20,567 bases of DNA from an uncultured Oscillospiraceae bacterium (GTDB lineage: Bacteria; Bacillota; Clostridia; Oscillospirales; Oscillospiraceae): positions 1 to 20,567 of the forward strand of contig CAKTQE010000041.1 in assembly GCA_934593275.1 (NCBI GenBank), read 5' to 3'. Made by a program: the position numbers and the translations under genes. Each line of letters starts with the position of its first letter. Within the stretch, counting starts at the first letter, position 1. The notes under the pieces were generated by a model. The model was not told where the DNA came from. It searched no databases and saw nothing but the letters and a program-made list of their open reading frames with translations. Below are positions 14,061 through 20,131 of this stretch, piece after piece.

Positions 14061-14402
14061 TCAGACCTCCATGGACATGAGGCTGACGGCACCGGGGTAG
14101 TTCCGCTCCAATACGAACGCCCCGGCCTGGGTCACCCAGTAGGCCATCATGGTCTCGGCCATGGCACTGGGCTTGGGCCGCACCACGATTTTGGCGTAGC
14201 CATCCACCAGCTGGATATGGGGCTTTTCCAGGAACCGGCCCTGCTCATACAAAAACTGCACCGCCTGGGCCAGGGTATAGGCCAGCATGGTGGCCGCCGC
14301 GCAGACCAGGTCCTGGCCCTTTGGGGCGGTTTTGGCGTGGCCCTGCATTTCCATTTCCACGGTTCCCTTGTCCCCGTCTCTGAAAAAATGAGTATGGATC
14401 AT
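14061..14402 (-). CDS. prp: Phage-encoded Prp-family cysteine protease (probable prohead protease)
   Basis: This 113-residue protein matches the ribosomal-processing cysteine protease Prp (YsxB, PF04327) in length and motif. MQGHAKTAPKGQDLVCAAATML carries His22 and Cys34 (the core is GHA and DLVCAA), the numbering reported for the catalytic pair of Staphylococcus aureus Prp. In Firmicutes, Prp trims the N-terminal extension of ribosomal protein L27 after an LQFF sequence. Here the gene sits between portal and scaffold, where tailed phages keep the head maturation protease, and both scaffold and capsid carry LQLFA near their N-termini. I infer that it processes these two proteins. AGGAGG lies 7 nt before ATG 14402. 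A host Prp should also exist elsewhere on the chromosome. Confidence 0.85.
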   Translation of the reverse strand: MIHTHFFRDGDKGTVEMEMQGHAKTAPKGQDLVCAAATMLAYTLAQAVQFLYEQGRFLEKPHIQLVDGYAKIVVRPKPSAMAETMMAYWVTQAGAFVLERNYPGAVSLMSMEV

Positions 14403-14414
14403 TGTTCTTCCTCC

Positions 14415-16112
14415 TTATACTGGGCTTGTGGCGTTGGCCACAGCCATTCTCTGGCGCAGATTGTTTTCGTTTCGCAGCCGGAGCATTTCTCCCTGCTGCC
14501 GGGCCAGGTATTTGCCGCCGTTGTCCCGGACGTATTGCAGCACCTTGCTTTTCCCGTCAAAATCCATCATTTCCAAGGCCCCCACCGCCTGGTCCCACCG
14601 GGCGGGGTCAAAAAGTCCGGCGGTGTAGAACTGCATGGCCATTTCGTTCTGGCTGAGCCGGGAATAGGGGCTTTGCTTTTCCGCCCCGATTTCCACATCA
14701 AATAGGGGCGTGTGGCTTCCCAGCTCCACCCCCAGCTCCATGCCCCGGGGCCGGGGCTTCATCCCGGCGTTGGAAAAGCTGATAAATTCCTGACTGCCCC
14801 GCTTGCCCAAAATCCGGAAGCACCGGGGCAGTTCATAAAACTGCCGGATCAGCTCCACCATCATGAGACACACTTTCCGGAACGCCCGGTAGGAGGCCAT
14901 GCCGCTGTCCCGGCTGAGTTTGGAACCCGCCTCCTGCATGGCCGCAATGGCCGAAGCCGCCACCACGCCGGAAACCGTACCGCCGTTGGAGACATCCCGG
15001 TTGCCCGTAACCTCTTTGAGTTCGTTGATTTTCCCGTTGACCACAGACAGGTAGATGTCGCTGAGGCCCTTGCTTCCCACAGGCTTGATGCTGTCGTCTC
15101 CCAGATTGCCGTCTACGTGAATGAAATCCCGGCTCAAATCGGCGTATTCCTCCTCGTTGACCGCCCCGTCCACCCGGATAAAATACCGGGGGCGGGCAGA
15201 GGAGAGCATGTTCTGCAAAATGGCCTGGTTGCCCCGGTCCACATATTCCTGGGCGGACTTGGCAACGTCAATATACCCAAAACCGCAGGGGCTTCCCGCC
15301 GTGCGAAAAAGGGGGTCCATGATAAAGGGGTACAGCCCATGGTCATACCACCCCCGCTGTCGGTACTCTGGCCTGTTTTCCGTGGCAAACAGCACCGTGT
15401 CCCCTACGAATTTGCAGTAGTGCAGCACCTGTTTTCCCTGCTGCGTCTTTTTGTAGTACCAGTCGATGACGGTGGTTTTATCCGTGGTGTCCACCCGGTC
15501 CTCGGTCTGGGGTTTCTGCCCCGCGTCCGCTTCCCCCGTCAGCTTTCCCTCCAACTGGGGGTAGGCTTCCAAAAGCCTGTCATTGTCCTCCATCCGCAGA
15601 TAAAACAGATTCCGGGACTGCTGTAAGTCCGTAATGCCGCTTTCCCAGTAAAGGTTCAGCACATCCACCCGGCTCAGGGCAATGTCTCCCAGGCCGCCCT
15701 GCTTTTCCGGGTCCCAGAAGACCCCATAAATGCCGGTACCGCCTTTGAGCTTGTCATCCATCACCCGGTCGTAGACCTCCTCAAAGTCCTCCTGCTGCAA
15801 AATCACCGGCAGGATGCTGCCCAGAGCCTGGGCCAGGGCCTCGTCGTCTTCCTCCCGGGGCAGCACATTGGGCCTGGGAAAATTGTCCATGGCCTCGGCG
15901 TGCTTGTTGGCAATGGCGTTGAAGAGCCAGCCGGAAGCCGGTTCCACCTGTTCTTTTGCGCTTCTGCGCATACATTCCCAGTGCCGCATCCGGTACCACT
16001 GCTCATTTTCAATGACCCGCCGTTCCAGATTGGCCTTGCCCTGGCGGTACCGGTTCAGGGTCTGCCGGGCGTTCCGCAGTTCCTCCGGGCCGATCACATT
16101 CTTCTTTTCCAT
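14415..16112 (-). CDS. Phage portal protein (P22/N4-like)
   Basis: This 565-residue protein would form the dodecameric ring at one capsid vertex through which DNA is packaged and ejected. It follows the large terminase gene and has the length of short-tailed phage portals. Features include a helical N-terminus, WLFNAIANKHAEAMDN and FPRPNVLPREED (about 68-95), DKLKGGTGIYGVFWDP, and the long central helix region VVASAIAAMQEAGSKLSRD (about 380-398), which in portals lines the tunnel. ATG 16112 has GGAG 7 nt upstream. The gene starts 104 nt before the terminase stop, in another frame. Confidence 0.85.
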   Translation of the reverse strand: MEKKNVIGPEELRNARQTLNRYRQGKANLERRVIENEQWYRMRHWECMRRSAKEQVEPASGWLFNAIANKHAEAMDNFPRPNVLPREEDDEALAQALGSILPVILQQEDFEEVYDRVMDDKLKGGTGIYGVFWDPEKQGGLGDIALSRVDVLNLYWESGITDLQQSRNLFYLRMEDNDRLLEAYPQLEGKLTGEADAGQKPQTEDRVDTTDKTTVIDWYYKKTQQGKQVLHYCKFVGDTVLFATENRPEYRQRGWYDHGLYPFIMDPLFRTAGSPCGFGYIDVAKSAQEYVDRGNQAILQNMLSSARPRYFIRVDGAVNEEEYADLSRDFIHVDGNLGDDSIKPVGSKGLSDIYLSVVNGKINELKEVTGNRDVSNGGTVSGVVAASAIAAMQEAGSKLSRDSGMASYRAFRKVCLMMVELIRQFYELPRCFRILGKRGSQEFISFSNAGMKPRPRGMELGVELGSHTPLFDVEIGAEKQSPYSRLSQNEMAMQFYTAGLFDPARWDQAVGALEMMDFDGKSKVLQYVRDNGGKYLARQQGEMLRLRNENNLRQRMAVANATSPV

Positions 16113-17514
16113 GTAGAATCTCCATTCCCGGCCTGACGTAGGCCGTCCATTGTTCCTCGATGTCCAAAAACAGTTCCGCGCCGGTTTTTTCCCGTACCTC
16201 CGGGGCCGCTCTGGCGGGAATGGGCCGGGCCATGCAGAAATACCGGGCCTCGTCCGCCGCGTGGTCCTCTCCCTCCGTGTCTAAATCCTCGGAATTCACG
16301 CTGTCATACTGTAATAAGGGCAATGTCCTTATAAAATGCTTGCAGTTTTTAAATACATAAAGCTTTGCCATGCCCTGGCCGTCAAACCACAGCCGGTAGT
16401 GCAGCTGCATCCAGCCGGGGATCCGCTTGTTGTCCCCGGGGGAGAAGAAGACCTGGTGCTTGGCGGCGGTATCCGCAATGCTCTCGCCGGTGGAGGCATC
16501 CCAGATGGCAGGGTCGGCAATGCCGATGATCCGTTTCCCTGCCAGGAACCGGTGTTCCCGCTCAATGGAGCGGATTTTTTCAAAAACCTGATCCGGGGGC
16601 CACCGCACCCCCTCGTTGGGTTCTCCCCGGCAGCCGTAAAGCTCCAAAATGCGGTAGGCCACCCCCTCCCGGTCCATGGCCCACCAGCCGCAGGAAAAGG
16701 GCCGGTGATAGCCCCAGTCGAAGCTTCTGTAAATGGGCCAGTCCCTGGGGATCTCAAAGGGTTCGATCACATGGGTGAAACGCCTGTCCTGATAGTGCCG
16801 GGGGTCATCCCGGAATTCCTCGAAAAACTGGCCCTCGTATACATCCCATCGGCCATAAAGCCAGGCTTGCCGCAGCTTGGGGGGCAGCTTTTCCAAGGCC
16901 CGCAGATATTCCGGCTGAGAAGCCATCAGGGCTTTGTTGTCGGTGCAGAGGGCCTGGATAAAGGCGTAGTCCTCCGGGTGTTCCTCCGGGGTAAAATTCC
17001 GGTCAATAAAGAGCCGTTTGAAATAGCCGTGGGCGGGGCCGCCGGGGTTTAAGGTGTAGTAGGTCCGTTTGGGAAACCCGTTGACCCCTCGGACACAGGC
17101 ATCGATCTGGGTCAGCCACCCCTCCTGAAACTGCCCCGCCTCGTCGGCAAACCACACGTCATACTCCGCCCCCTGGTACTGGCCCAGGTCCCCCTCATCG
17201 GCGCAGTAGCCAAAGGAAATGGTGCTGCCGTTGGGAAACTTAAAAAGCTTGTCCGTAGCCTTGTATTCTGCCGCCCCGGCCAGCAGCTGCTGCAAGGGGG
17301 CAATGTGGTTGTTAAAGAGTTCTTTGTAGGTGCGGCGGGTGATCAAAATCTTGATGCCGGGGTAGCGCAGGCTCAGCAGCACCGCTTTCCACCGGACGAA
17401 CCAGCTTTTGCCCCCGCCTCTGGCCCCGCCGTAGCCCACATACCGGTGCCGCTCCCCCAGGGCCAGTACCTGTTTTTCATTGGGCCGGGGCATGGCCAGG
17501 GTCTTACTCGGCAT
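16009..17514 (-). CDS. terL: Terminase large subunit
   Basis: This 501-residue DNA packaging motor has an ATPase and a nuclease domain. Walker A is GGARGGGKS (29-37) and Walker B VWFADEAG has Asp124 and Glu125. The RNase H-like nuclease carboxylates are likely Asp266 (SFDWGY), Asp334 (GIADPAIWD) and Asp417 or Asp421 (EDHAADEARY). ATG 17514 overlaps the small subunit by 11 nt and has AGGA close upstream plus GGAAGGAG farther off. The last 35 residues, rich in Pro, Gly and Glu, are read from sequence that also encodes the portal N-terminus. That tail looks non-native and may reflect loss of an earlier stop. Confidence 0.93.
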   Translation of the reverse strand: MPSKTLAMPRPNEKQVLALGERHRYVGYGGARGGGKSWFVRWKAVLLSLRYPGIKILITRRTYKELFNNHIAPLQQLLAGAAEYKATDKLFKFPNGSTISFGYCADEGDLGQYQGAEYDVWFADEAGQFQEGWLTQIDACVRGVNGFPKRTYYTLNPGGPAHGYFKRLFIDRNFTPEEHPEDYAFIQALCTDNKALMASQPEYLRALEKLPPKLRQAWLYGRWDVYEGQFFEEFRDDPRHYQDRRFTHVIEPFEIPRDWPIYRSFDWGYHRPFSCGWWAMDREGVAYRILELYGCRGEPNEGVRWPPDQVFEKIRSIEREHRFLAGKRIIGIADPAIWDASTGESIADTAAKHQVFFSPGDNKRIPGWMQLHYRLWFDGQGMAKLYVFKNCKHFIRTLPLLQYDSVNSEDLDTEGEDHAADEARYFCMARPIPARAAPEVREKTGAELFLDIEEQWTAYVRPGMEILHGKEECDRPGGTAERPADPEPVPPGQGQSGTAGH

Positions 17515-18040
17515 AGTCCTGACACGCTCCTTCCAACAATACCGTCAAGGATTTCTGGGTCTCCGGGCTTAAATCCCGCTGAAGCTTGGCGATCCGGGCC
17601 TCCTGCTCCCGGGTGTCCCCCTCGGAGCGCAGCACCAGCACCTCTTTCAGATCTTTTAAGACCCCGGTCAGCTGTTTGAGACCGCCCCGGTCAATAATGC
17701 CCTGTTCCTGGGGCAGCAGCCGCTGAAAGTCGGTGGTGACCTCCCCGCCGTCCTCTTTTTTCACCTTTTCCCGGACGGATTCCGTCACGGTATCCAGCTC
17801 CTCCACCGCCCGTTCCAGGCAGCCAAGCAGAGCATCCGCCAGGGCCGCCACCCGATCCATCCGGGTTTTAGAAAGTTCTAAATTTTGAACTTCTTCCACC
17901 CCGTCACCCTGGCGTTTCCAGCCCTCCCGGTTGGCCCGGCCCCGGATCGTAGACCGGGCCACGGCGTATTTTCGCTCCAAAGCCCCGAAAGTTTCCCCCC
18001 GGGCGTAGTCCTCCCGGATCGCTTTCCAGTCCGGCGTCAC
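17504..18040 (-). CDS. terS: Terminase small subunit
   Basis: This 178-residue protein has an N-terminal DNA-binding helix-turn-helix (about residues 3-35; GETFGALERKYAVARSTIRGRANREGW region), typical of small terminases of the phBC6A51 type. Helical oligomerisation segments and an acidic C-terminus follow. It should recognise the packaging site and recruit TerL, encoded immediately downstream with an 11-nt overlap. I choose GTG 18040, not the longer GTG at 18076. It has a perfect AGGAGG 10 nt upstream, it overlaps the TGA of the preceding gene in a GTGA junction, and family similarity begins at TPDWKAIREDY. Confidence 0.82.
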   Translation of the reverse strand: MTPDWKAIREDYARGETFGALERKYAVARSTIRGRANREGWKRQGDGVEEVQNLELSKTRMDRVAALADALLGCLERAVEELDTVTESVREKVKKEDGGEVTTDFQRLLPQEQGIIDRGGLKQLTGVLKDLKEVLVLRSEGDTREQEARIAKLQRDLSPETQKSLTVLLEGACQDYAE

Positions 18041-18219
18041 CCCGGCTCCACCTCCTGTCTGCGCCGGTCCAGACACCGGTCACAATAGTAGTTTCCTGCC
18101 AGAACCAAGGCTTCATCCTGCAAAATCGGCTCCAGGCACAGGCAGCACCGGGGACGGCGGGCAAGAATTTTATCCCAACGGTCCTGCCGCCGCTGCTCCA
18201 ATACCCAGGGTTCTGTCAT
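18037..18219 (-). CDS. Small zinc-ribbon phage protein
   Basis: This 60-residue protein has two Cys pairs, CCLC near residue 28 and CDRC near residue 50, spaced as in a four-Cys zinc ribbon. The flanks are strongly basic (RRQDRWDK, RRRQE). It probably binds nucleic acid, and small Zn-ribbon proteins often precede terminase genes. ATG 18219 has an AGGTGG site and overlaps the stop of a 25-codon ORF upstream (ATGA), while its own TGA overlaps the TerS start. Its function is unknown. Confidence 0.65.
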   Translation of the reverse strand: MTEPWVLEQRRQDRWDKILARRPRCCLCLEPILQDEALVLAGNYYCDRCLDRRRQEVEPG

Positions 18220-18293
18220 CTCTTCCACCTCATACGCCCTGAAAGCCCCGGTTTTTTCCCGTATCTTCCAAATCCTTTCCCCTGCCCCTCCAA
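18216..18293 (-). CDS. Putative 25-residue basic peptide, TTG start
   Basis: On the minus strand AGGAGGAG precedes a TTG by about 4-6 nt and opens a frame of 25 codons. The predicted peptide is glycine-rich and basic (MEGQGKGFGRYGKKPG, then LSGRMRWKR). Its TGA overlaps the ATG of the zinc-ribbon gene in the same coupled arrangement seen at the next junctions, which supports translation. It would be the first gene of the phage operon. I recognise no homologue. Alternatively, AGGAGGAG could mark a leader signal rather than a real gene. Confidence 0.4.
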   Translation of the reverse strand: MEGQGKGFGRYGKKPGLSGRMRWKR

Positions 18294-18517
18294 TGTTCTC
18301 CTCCTCTTCAAATTAGTCCGTTTTAATGGACATAAATTTTTGTATACTTCATCTTGCAAAAATTAAATGACGAATTTGCAAAGAATCGTCTGGACGGTAG
18401 TTGAAAAATAGAAACAAATATGCTAGTATATAGCCACCTAAAGCAGCCACAGTGCATCCAGATACTGGATTCGCTGCCGTATGGCTCCGGAAGTGTTCTT
18501 TTATTTCAACTATCCGC
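18294..18517 (-). other. Long untranslated leader of the phage operon
   Basis: About 210 nt separate the predicted transcript start (near 18511) from the first ORF. The leader contains a hairpin with a perfect ATCCAG-ATA-CTGGAT core and flanking GCAGC/GCTGC (18443-18477). A second inverted repeat, GCAAAAATT/AATTTGC, lies near 18356-18380. The sequence is AT-rich compared with the genes. A 56-codon open frame with a hydrophobic segment crosses it, but its ATG lies in the -10 box. The role of the leader is unknown; attenuation or antitermination is possible. Confidence 0.5.
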
Positions 18518-18546
18518 ATTATAGTACATTTGTTTGAACTTGTCAA
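18518..18546 (-). promoter_or_regulatory. Consensus promoter of the phage structural operon
   Basis: Minus strand TTGACA (18546-18541), a 17-nt spacer and TATAAT (18523-18518), both hexamers perfect. The -35 is embedded in a 13-bp palindrome, so this strong promoter is likely silenced by the divergently encoded repressor. Confidence 0.85.
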
Positions 18547-18562
18547 GTTGGGGTAGTTTACT
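18534..18562 (+). promoter_or_regulatory. Putative promoter of immR-immA
   Basis: Plus strand TTGAAC (18534-18539), 17 nt and TTTACT (18557-18562). The match is moderate. The -35 overlaps the same palindrome as the minus-strand promoter, fitting autoregulation. About 90 nt of leader would precede ATG 18659. Confidence 0.5.
18537..18549. promoter_or_regulatory. Palindromic operator, likely ImmR site
   Basis: AACTTGTCAAGTT is a perfect inverted repeat around a central T. It covers the minus-strand -35 and touches the plus-strand -35. I find one copy in the control region. Binding by the adjacent XRE-type repressor is inferred. Confidence 0.6.
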
Positions 18563-18636
18563 TTTTTCAATCATTTCCGAGGAAGACCAGGAAGCTCTGA
18601 AAAATCGGTTAGAGACAACACTTTATTCAGGGGTTC

Positions 18637-18657
18637 CTAAGGAAAGGGTGTCCTTAG
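18637..18657 (+). promoter_or_regulatory. Hairpin over the immR ribosome binding site
   Basis: CTAAGGA (18637-18643) and TCCTTAG (18651-18657) are perfectly complementary with a 7-nt loop. The stem includes AAGGA, the best ribosome site upstream of ATG 18659, and ends one base before the start codon. It may limit repressor translation; a second operator is also possible. Confidence 0.5.
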
Positions 18658-18658
18658 T

Positions 18659-19033
18659 ATGTTCTACGAACGGTTTGTCCTGCTGTGCAAACAGCGGGGT
18701 GTCAGCACCTCCAAGGCCGCTATTGATGCCGGCCTTAGCAAATCCACTGTTACCAAATGGAAAAAAGACCCCAACACCAAGCCCTCCGGCAATGTGATCA
18801 CCAAGCTGTGCAACTATTTTGACATCAGCGTGTCGGAGCTTTTGGGTACCCAGGAAGACGAGGACCCGGAAGCGGTCCACCACCTGGTCACCACCCAGGA
18901 CCTCAAGTTCGCCCTTTTTGGGGGCAACTGCGAGATCACCGATGAAATGTATGATGAGGTCATGAGCTTCGCCGCCTACGTCCGCCAGCGGGAAGCCAGA
19001 CGGGCCAAAAAAGAGCGGAACAAAAAGGAGTAG
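18659..19033 (+). CDS. immR: XRE-family phage repressor (ImmR-like)
   Basis: This 124-residue protein has an N-terminal XRE helix-turn-helix (about 3-64), including VSTSKAAIDAGLSKSTVTKW and ISVSELLG. An acidic linker (66-75) and a short helical basic C-terminus (RQREARRAKKERN) follow. It is divergent from the packaging operon and followed 2 nt later by an ImmA/IrrE-type peptidase gene, the arrangement of ICEBs1-type immunity modules. It probably represses the structural promoter at the palindrome 18537-18549. Unlike lambda CI it has no LexA-like self-cleavage domain, so release should depend on the peptidase. The ribosome site is weak and lies within a hairpin. Confidence 0.85.
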   Translation: MFYERFVLLCKQRGVSTSKAAIDAGLSKSTVTKWKKDPNTKPSGNVITKLCNYFDISVSELLGTQEDEDPEAVHHLVTTQDLKFALFGGNCEITDEMYDEVMSFAAYVRQREARRAKKERNKKE

Positions 19034-19035
19034 CC

Positions 19036-19467
19036 ATGACGCAGGTACCGGAACTGTATGCCCTGGCTGCCAGGCAGAATATCCCCGTTCTCCGGTACCC
19101 GATGAAAGAAATCGGCTCTATGTCCTTAATGGAGCCGGACGGGAAATGCTACATCGGCGTGGATGACCGGGTGCTGGACGGCGGCATCCAGGAGCGGATG
19201 CACCTGAGCCACGAACTGGGCCACTGCTTAACGGGCAGCTTCTACAACCTCTACGCCGCCATCGACTGCCGCCAACGCCACGAAAACCACGCCGACAAAT
19301 GGGCCATCGAAACCCTCATCCCCGTAGACCGCCTGGACGACGCCATCGCCCAAGGCCACACCGAACTCTGGGACCTGGCCGACTACTTCGGCGTCACGGA
19401 AGACTTCATGCAAAAAGCCGTATGCTGGTACGTCCATGGGAATCTGGCGTCGGAACTGTATTTTTAG
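19036..19467 (+). CDS. immA: ImmA/IrrE-family metallopeptidase (anti-repressor)
   Basis: This 143-residue zinc peptidase has the HExxH motif HELGH (59-63) inside a helix, MHLSHELGHCLTG. The downstream glutamate helix is ENHADKWAIETLIP (Glu83 as probable third ligand), as in IrrE, ImmA and COG2856 proteins. In ICEBs1, ImmA cleaves ImmR after DNA damage or cell-cell signalling, and the same job is likely here. ATG 19036 has AAGGAG 7 nt upstream and follows the immR TAG by 2 nt, so the two are co-translated. The TAG stop forms the first bases of a heptamer array. Confidence 0.88.
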   Translation: MTQVPELYALAARQNIPVLRYPMKEIGSMSLMEPDGKCYIGVDDRVLDGGIQERMHLSHELGHCLTGSFYNLYAAIDCRQRHENHADKWAIETLIPVDRLDDAIAQGHTELWDLADYFGVTEDFMQKAVCWYVHGNLASELYF

Positions 19468-19539
19468 TTGACAGTTGACAGTGGACAGTTGACAGTTGGG
19501 ATTGAATTGACAATGAACAATTGACAATTGACAATTGTT
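19467..19539 (+). repeat. Composite heptamer array at the 3' end of immA
   Basis: From the last base of the immA stop, four GTTGACA-type units (one GTGGACA) are followed by the spacer GTTGGGATTG. Then come ATTGACA-type units (one ATGAACA) and a final ATTGTTG. It has the same order and orientation relative to its gene as the arrays at 2818-2882 and 20059-20131. A small GTCCC/GGGAC hairpin with TTTT (19542-19559) follows. Confidence 0.85.
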
Positions 19540-19572
19540 GTGTCCCTGCGGGACGGTTTTAAAATGCAAAAA

Positions 19573-19614
19573 AACGCTCTTGAATCGCACCACATAGTAC
19601 GATTCAAGAGCGTT
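19573..19614. terminator. Bidirectional intrinsic terminator between convergent genes
   Basis: AACGCTCTTGAATCG (19573-19587) and its exact complement (19600-19614) form a 15-bp stem with a 12-nt loop. On the minus strand it is followed by seven Ts in all, counting the stem end (TTTTTTTGC). On the plus strand the tract is CTTATTG, weaker. It can stop immA transcripts and the convergent Rrf2-gene transcripts. Confidence 0.85.
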
Positions 19615-20058
19615 CTTATTGTCATGCAGCGGAACTGTTTCCGAAAATACCAGCCACCCGAAAGCACAGAACAAGAGCTTCCCCTCCGGGGAAGCTGGCT
19701 CGGCGCAGCCGAGACTGATGAGGGGCGGGGCAGCGTGAAACGTTCCAAAAACAATGGGCGCAAAGGTACCACGCAATGTAGGGGCGGCAATCTGCCGCCA
19801 TTGGCCGTAAGGCCACTCGTTGGACGTTCGTATCCGTAGCATCCCACGGTGCCAGCCCCTGACGGGGCTGGATGGCGTTGGGTCAACGCCGCTACATTGT
19901 TCCGTGTATTGGGGGGTACCATTCAACCCCACAGGTTGTAATTGCCACGTGGTGGGCGGCAGATTGCCGCCCCTACGGTAACGTACCACGTTTTCGCATT
20001 TTTCGCACGTAAAACCGGCATTAGATTCGTTGAATATACGGTATCTGTAACAAATACA
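19615..20058. other. Gene-free repeat region between convergent transcription units
   Basis: No credible gene is seen; open frames here are the reverse of those in the left repeat region. Contents in order: AGCTTCCCC/GGGGAAGCT and CTCGGC/GCCGAG tandem hairpins (19676-19713), followed by TGATGAGGGG as in known intergenic repeats of gut Clostridia. GTAGGGGCGGCA hairpins lie at 19778-19799 and 19954-19976. The right copy of the dispersed 143-bp repeat lies at 19847-19988. A short AT-rich stretch follows. Confidence 0.7.
19847..19988 (-). repeat. Dispersed intergenic repeat, right copy (inverted)
   Basis: This is the reverse complement of 2306-2448 with few differences. It lies 17.4 kb away in opposite orientation, so the trp transporter, lexA and the whole phage-like locus sit between inverted copies. 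Confidence 0.85.
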
Positions 20059-20131
20059 ATAATTGTCAATTGTCCATTGTCAATTGTCAATTTTGGCATA
20101 ACCGTCAACTGTCCACTGTCAACTGTCAACT
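20059..20131 (-). repeat. Composite heptamer array at the 3' end of the Rrf2-family gene
   Basis: On the minus strand the array begins inside the coding sequence. GTTGACAGTTGACAG gives the last residues Val-Asp-Ser and the TGA stop. After four GTTGACA-type units and the spacer GTTATGCCAA come about four ATTGACA-type units and ATTATTG. Confidence 0.85.

Larger units (their letters stand above)
6735..19467. mobile_element. Compact ImmR/ImmA-controlled capsid locus (prophage-like element)
   Basis: A 12.7-kb block holds a repressor/protease pair on the plus strand and a divergent minus-strand operon for DNA packaging, head, short-tail and holin functions. Within the block I find no integrase, recombinase, replication protein, endolysin, tape-measure or sheath gene. 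All frames look intact and tightly coupled, and base composition by eye resembles the neighbours. Boundaries are set by gene content; I see no attachment-site repeats. It may be a minimal podovirus-like prophage, a capsid-encoding satellite or a domesticated particle. Confidence 0.7.

Noticed and set aside
14712..15626. 304-residue plus-strand open frame opposite the portal gene
   Set aside because: Antisense shadow of the portal gene with no family motif.
18349..18519. Minus-strand frame with a hydrophobic segment (TVAALGGYILAYLFLFF) upstream of the phage operon
   Set aside because: Its ATG lies inside the TATAAT of the phage promoter, no other good start or ribosome site exists, and it overlaps leader hairpins. 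A leaderless product is unlikely.
18536..18550. Possible LexA box at the phage promoter (GAAC...GTTG)
   Set aside because: The half-sites are 7 nt apart rather than 4 and the second is GTTG; the true symmetry is AACTTG-T-CAAGTT, better explained by the adjacent repressor.
19228..19989. 253-residue minus-strand frame
   Set aside because: It crosses the immA antisense, a heptamer array, a terminator and the dispersed repeat; its start shares sequence with the left repeat copy.
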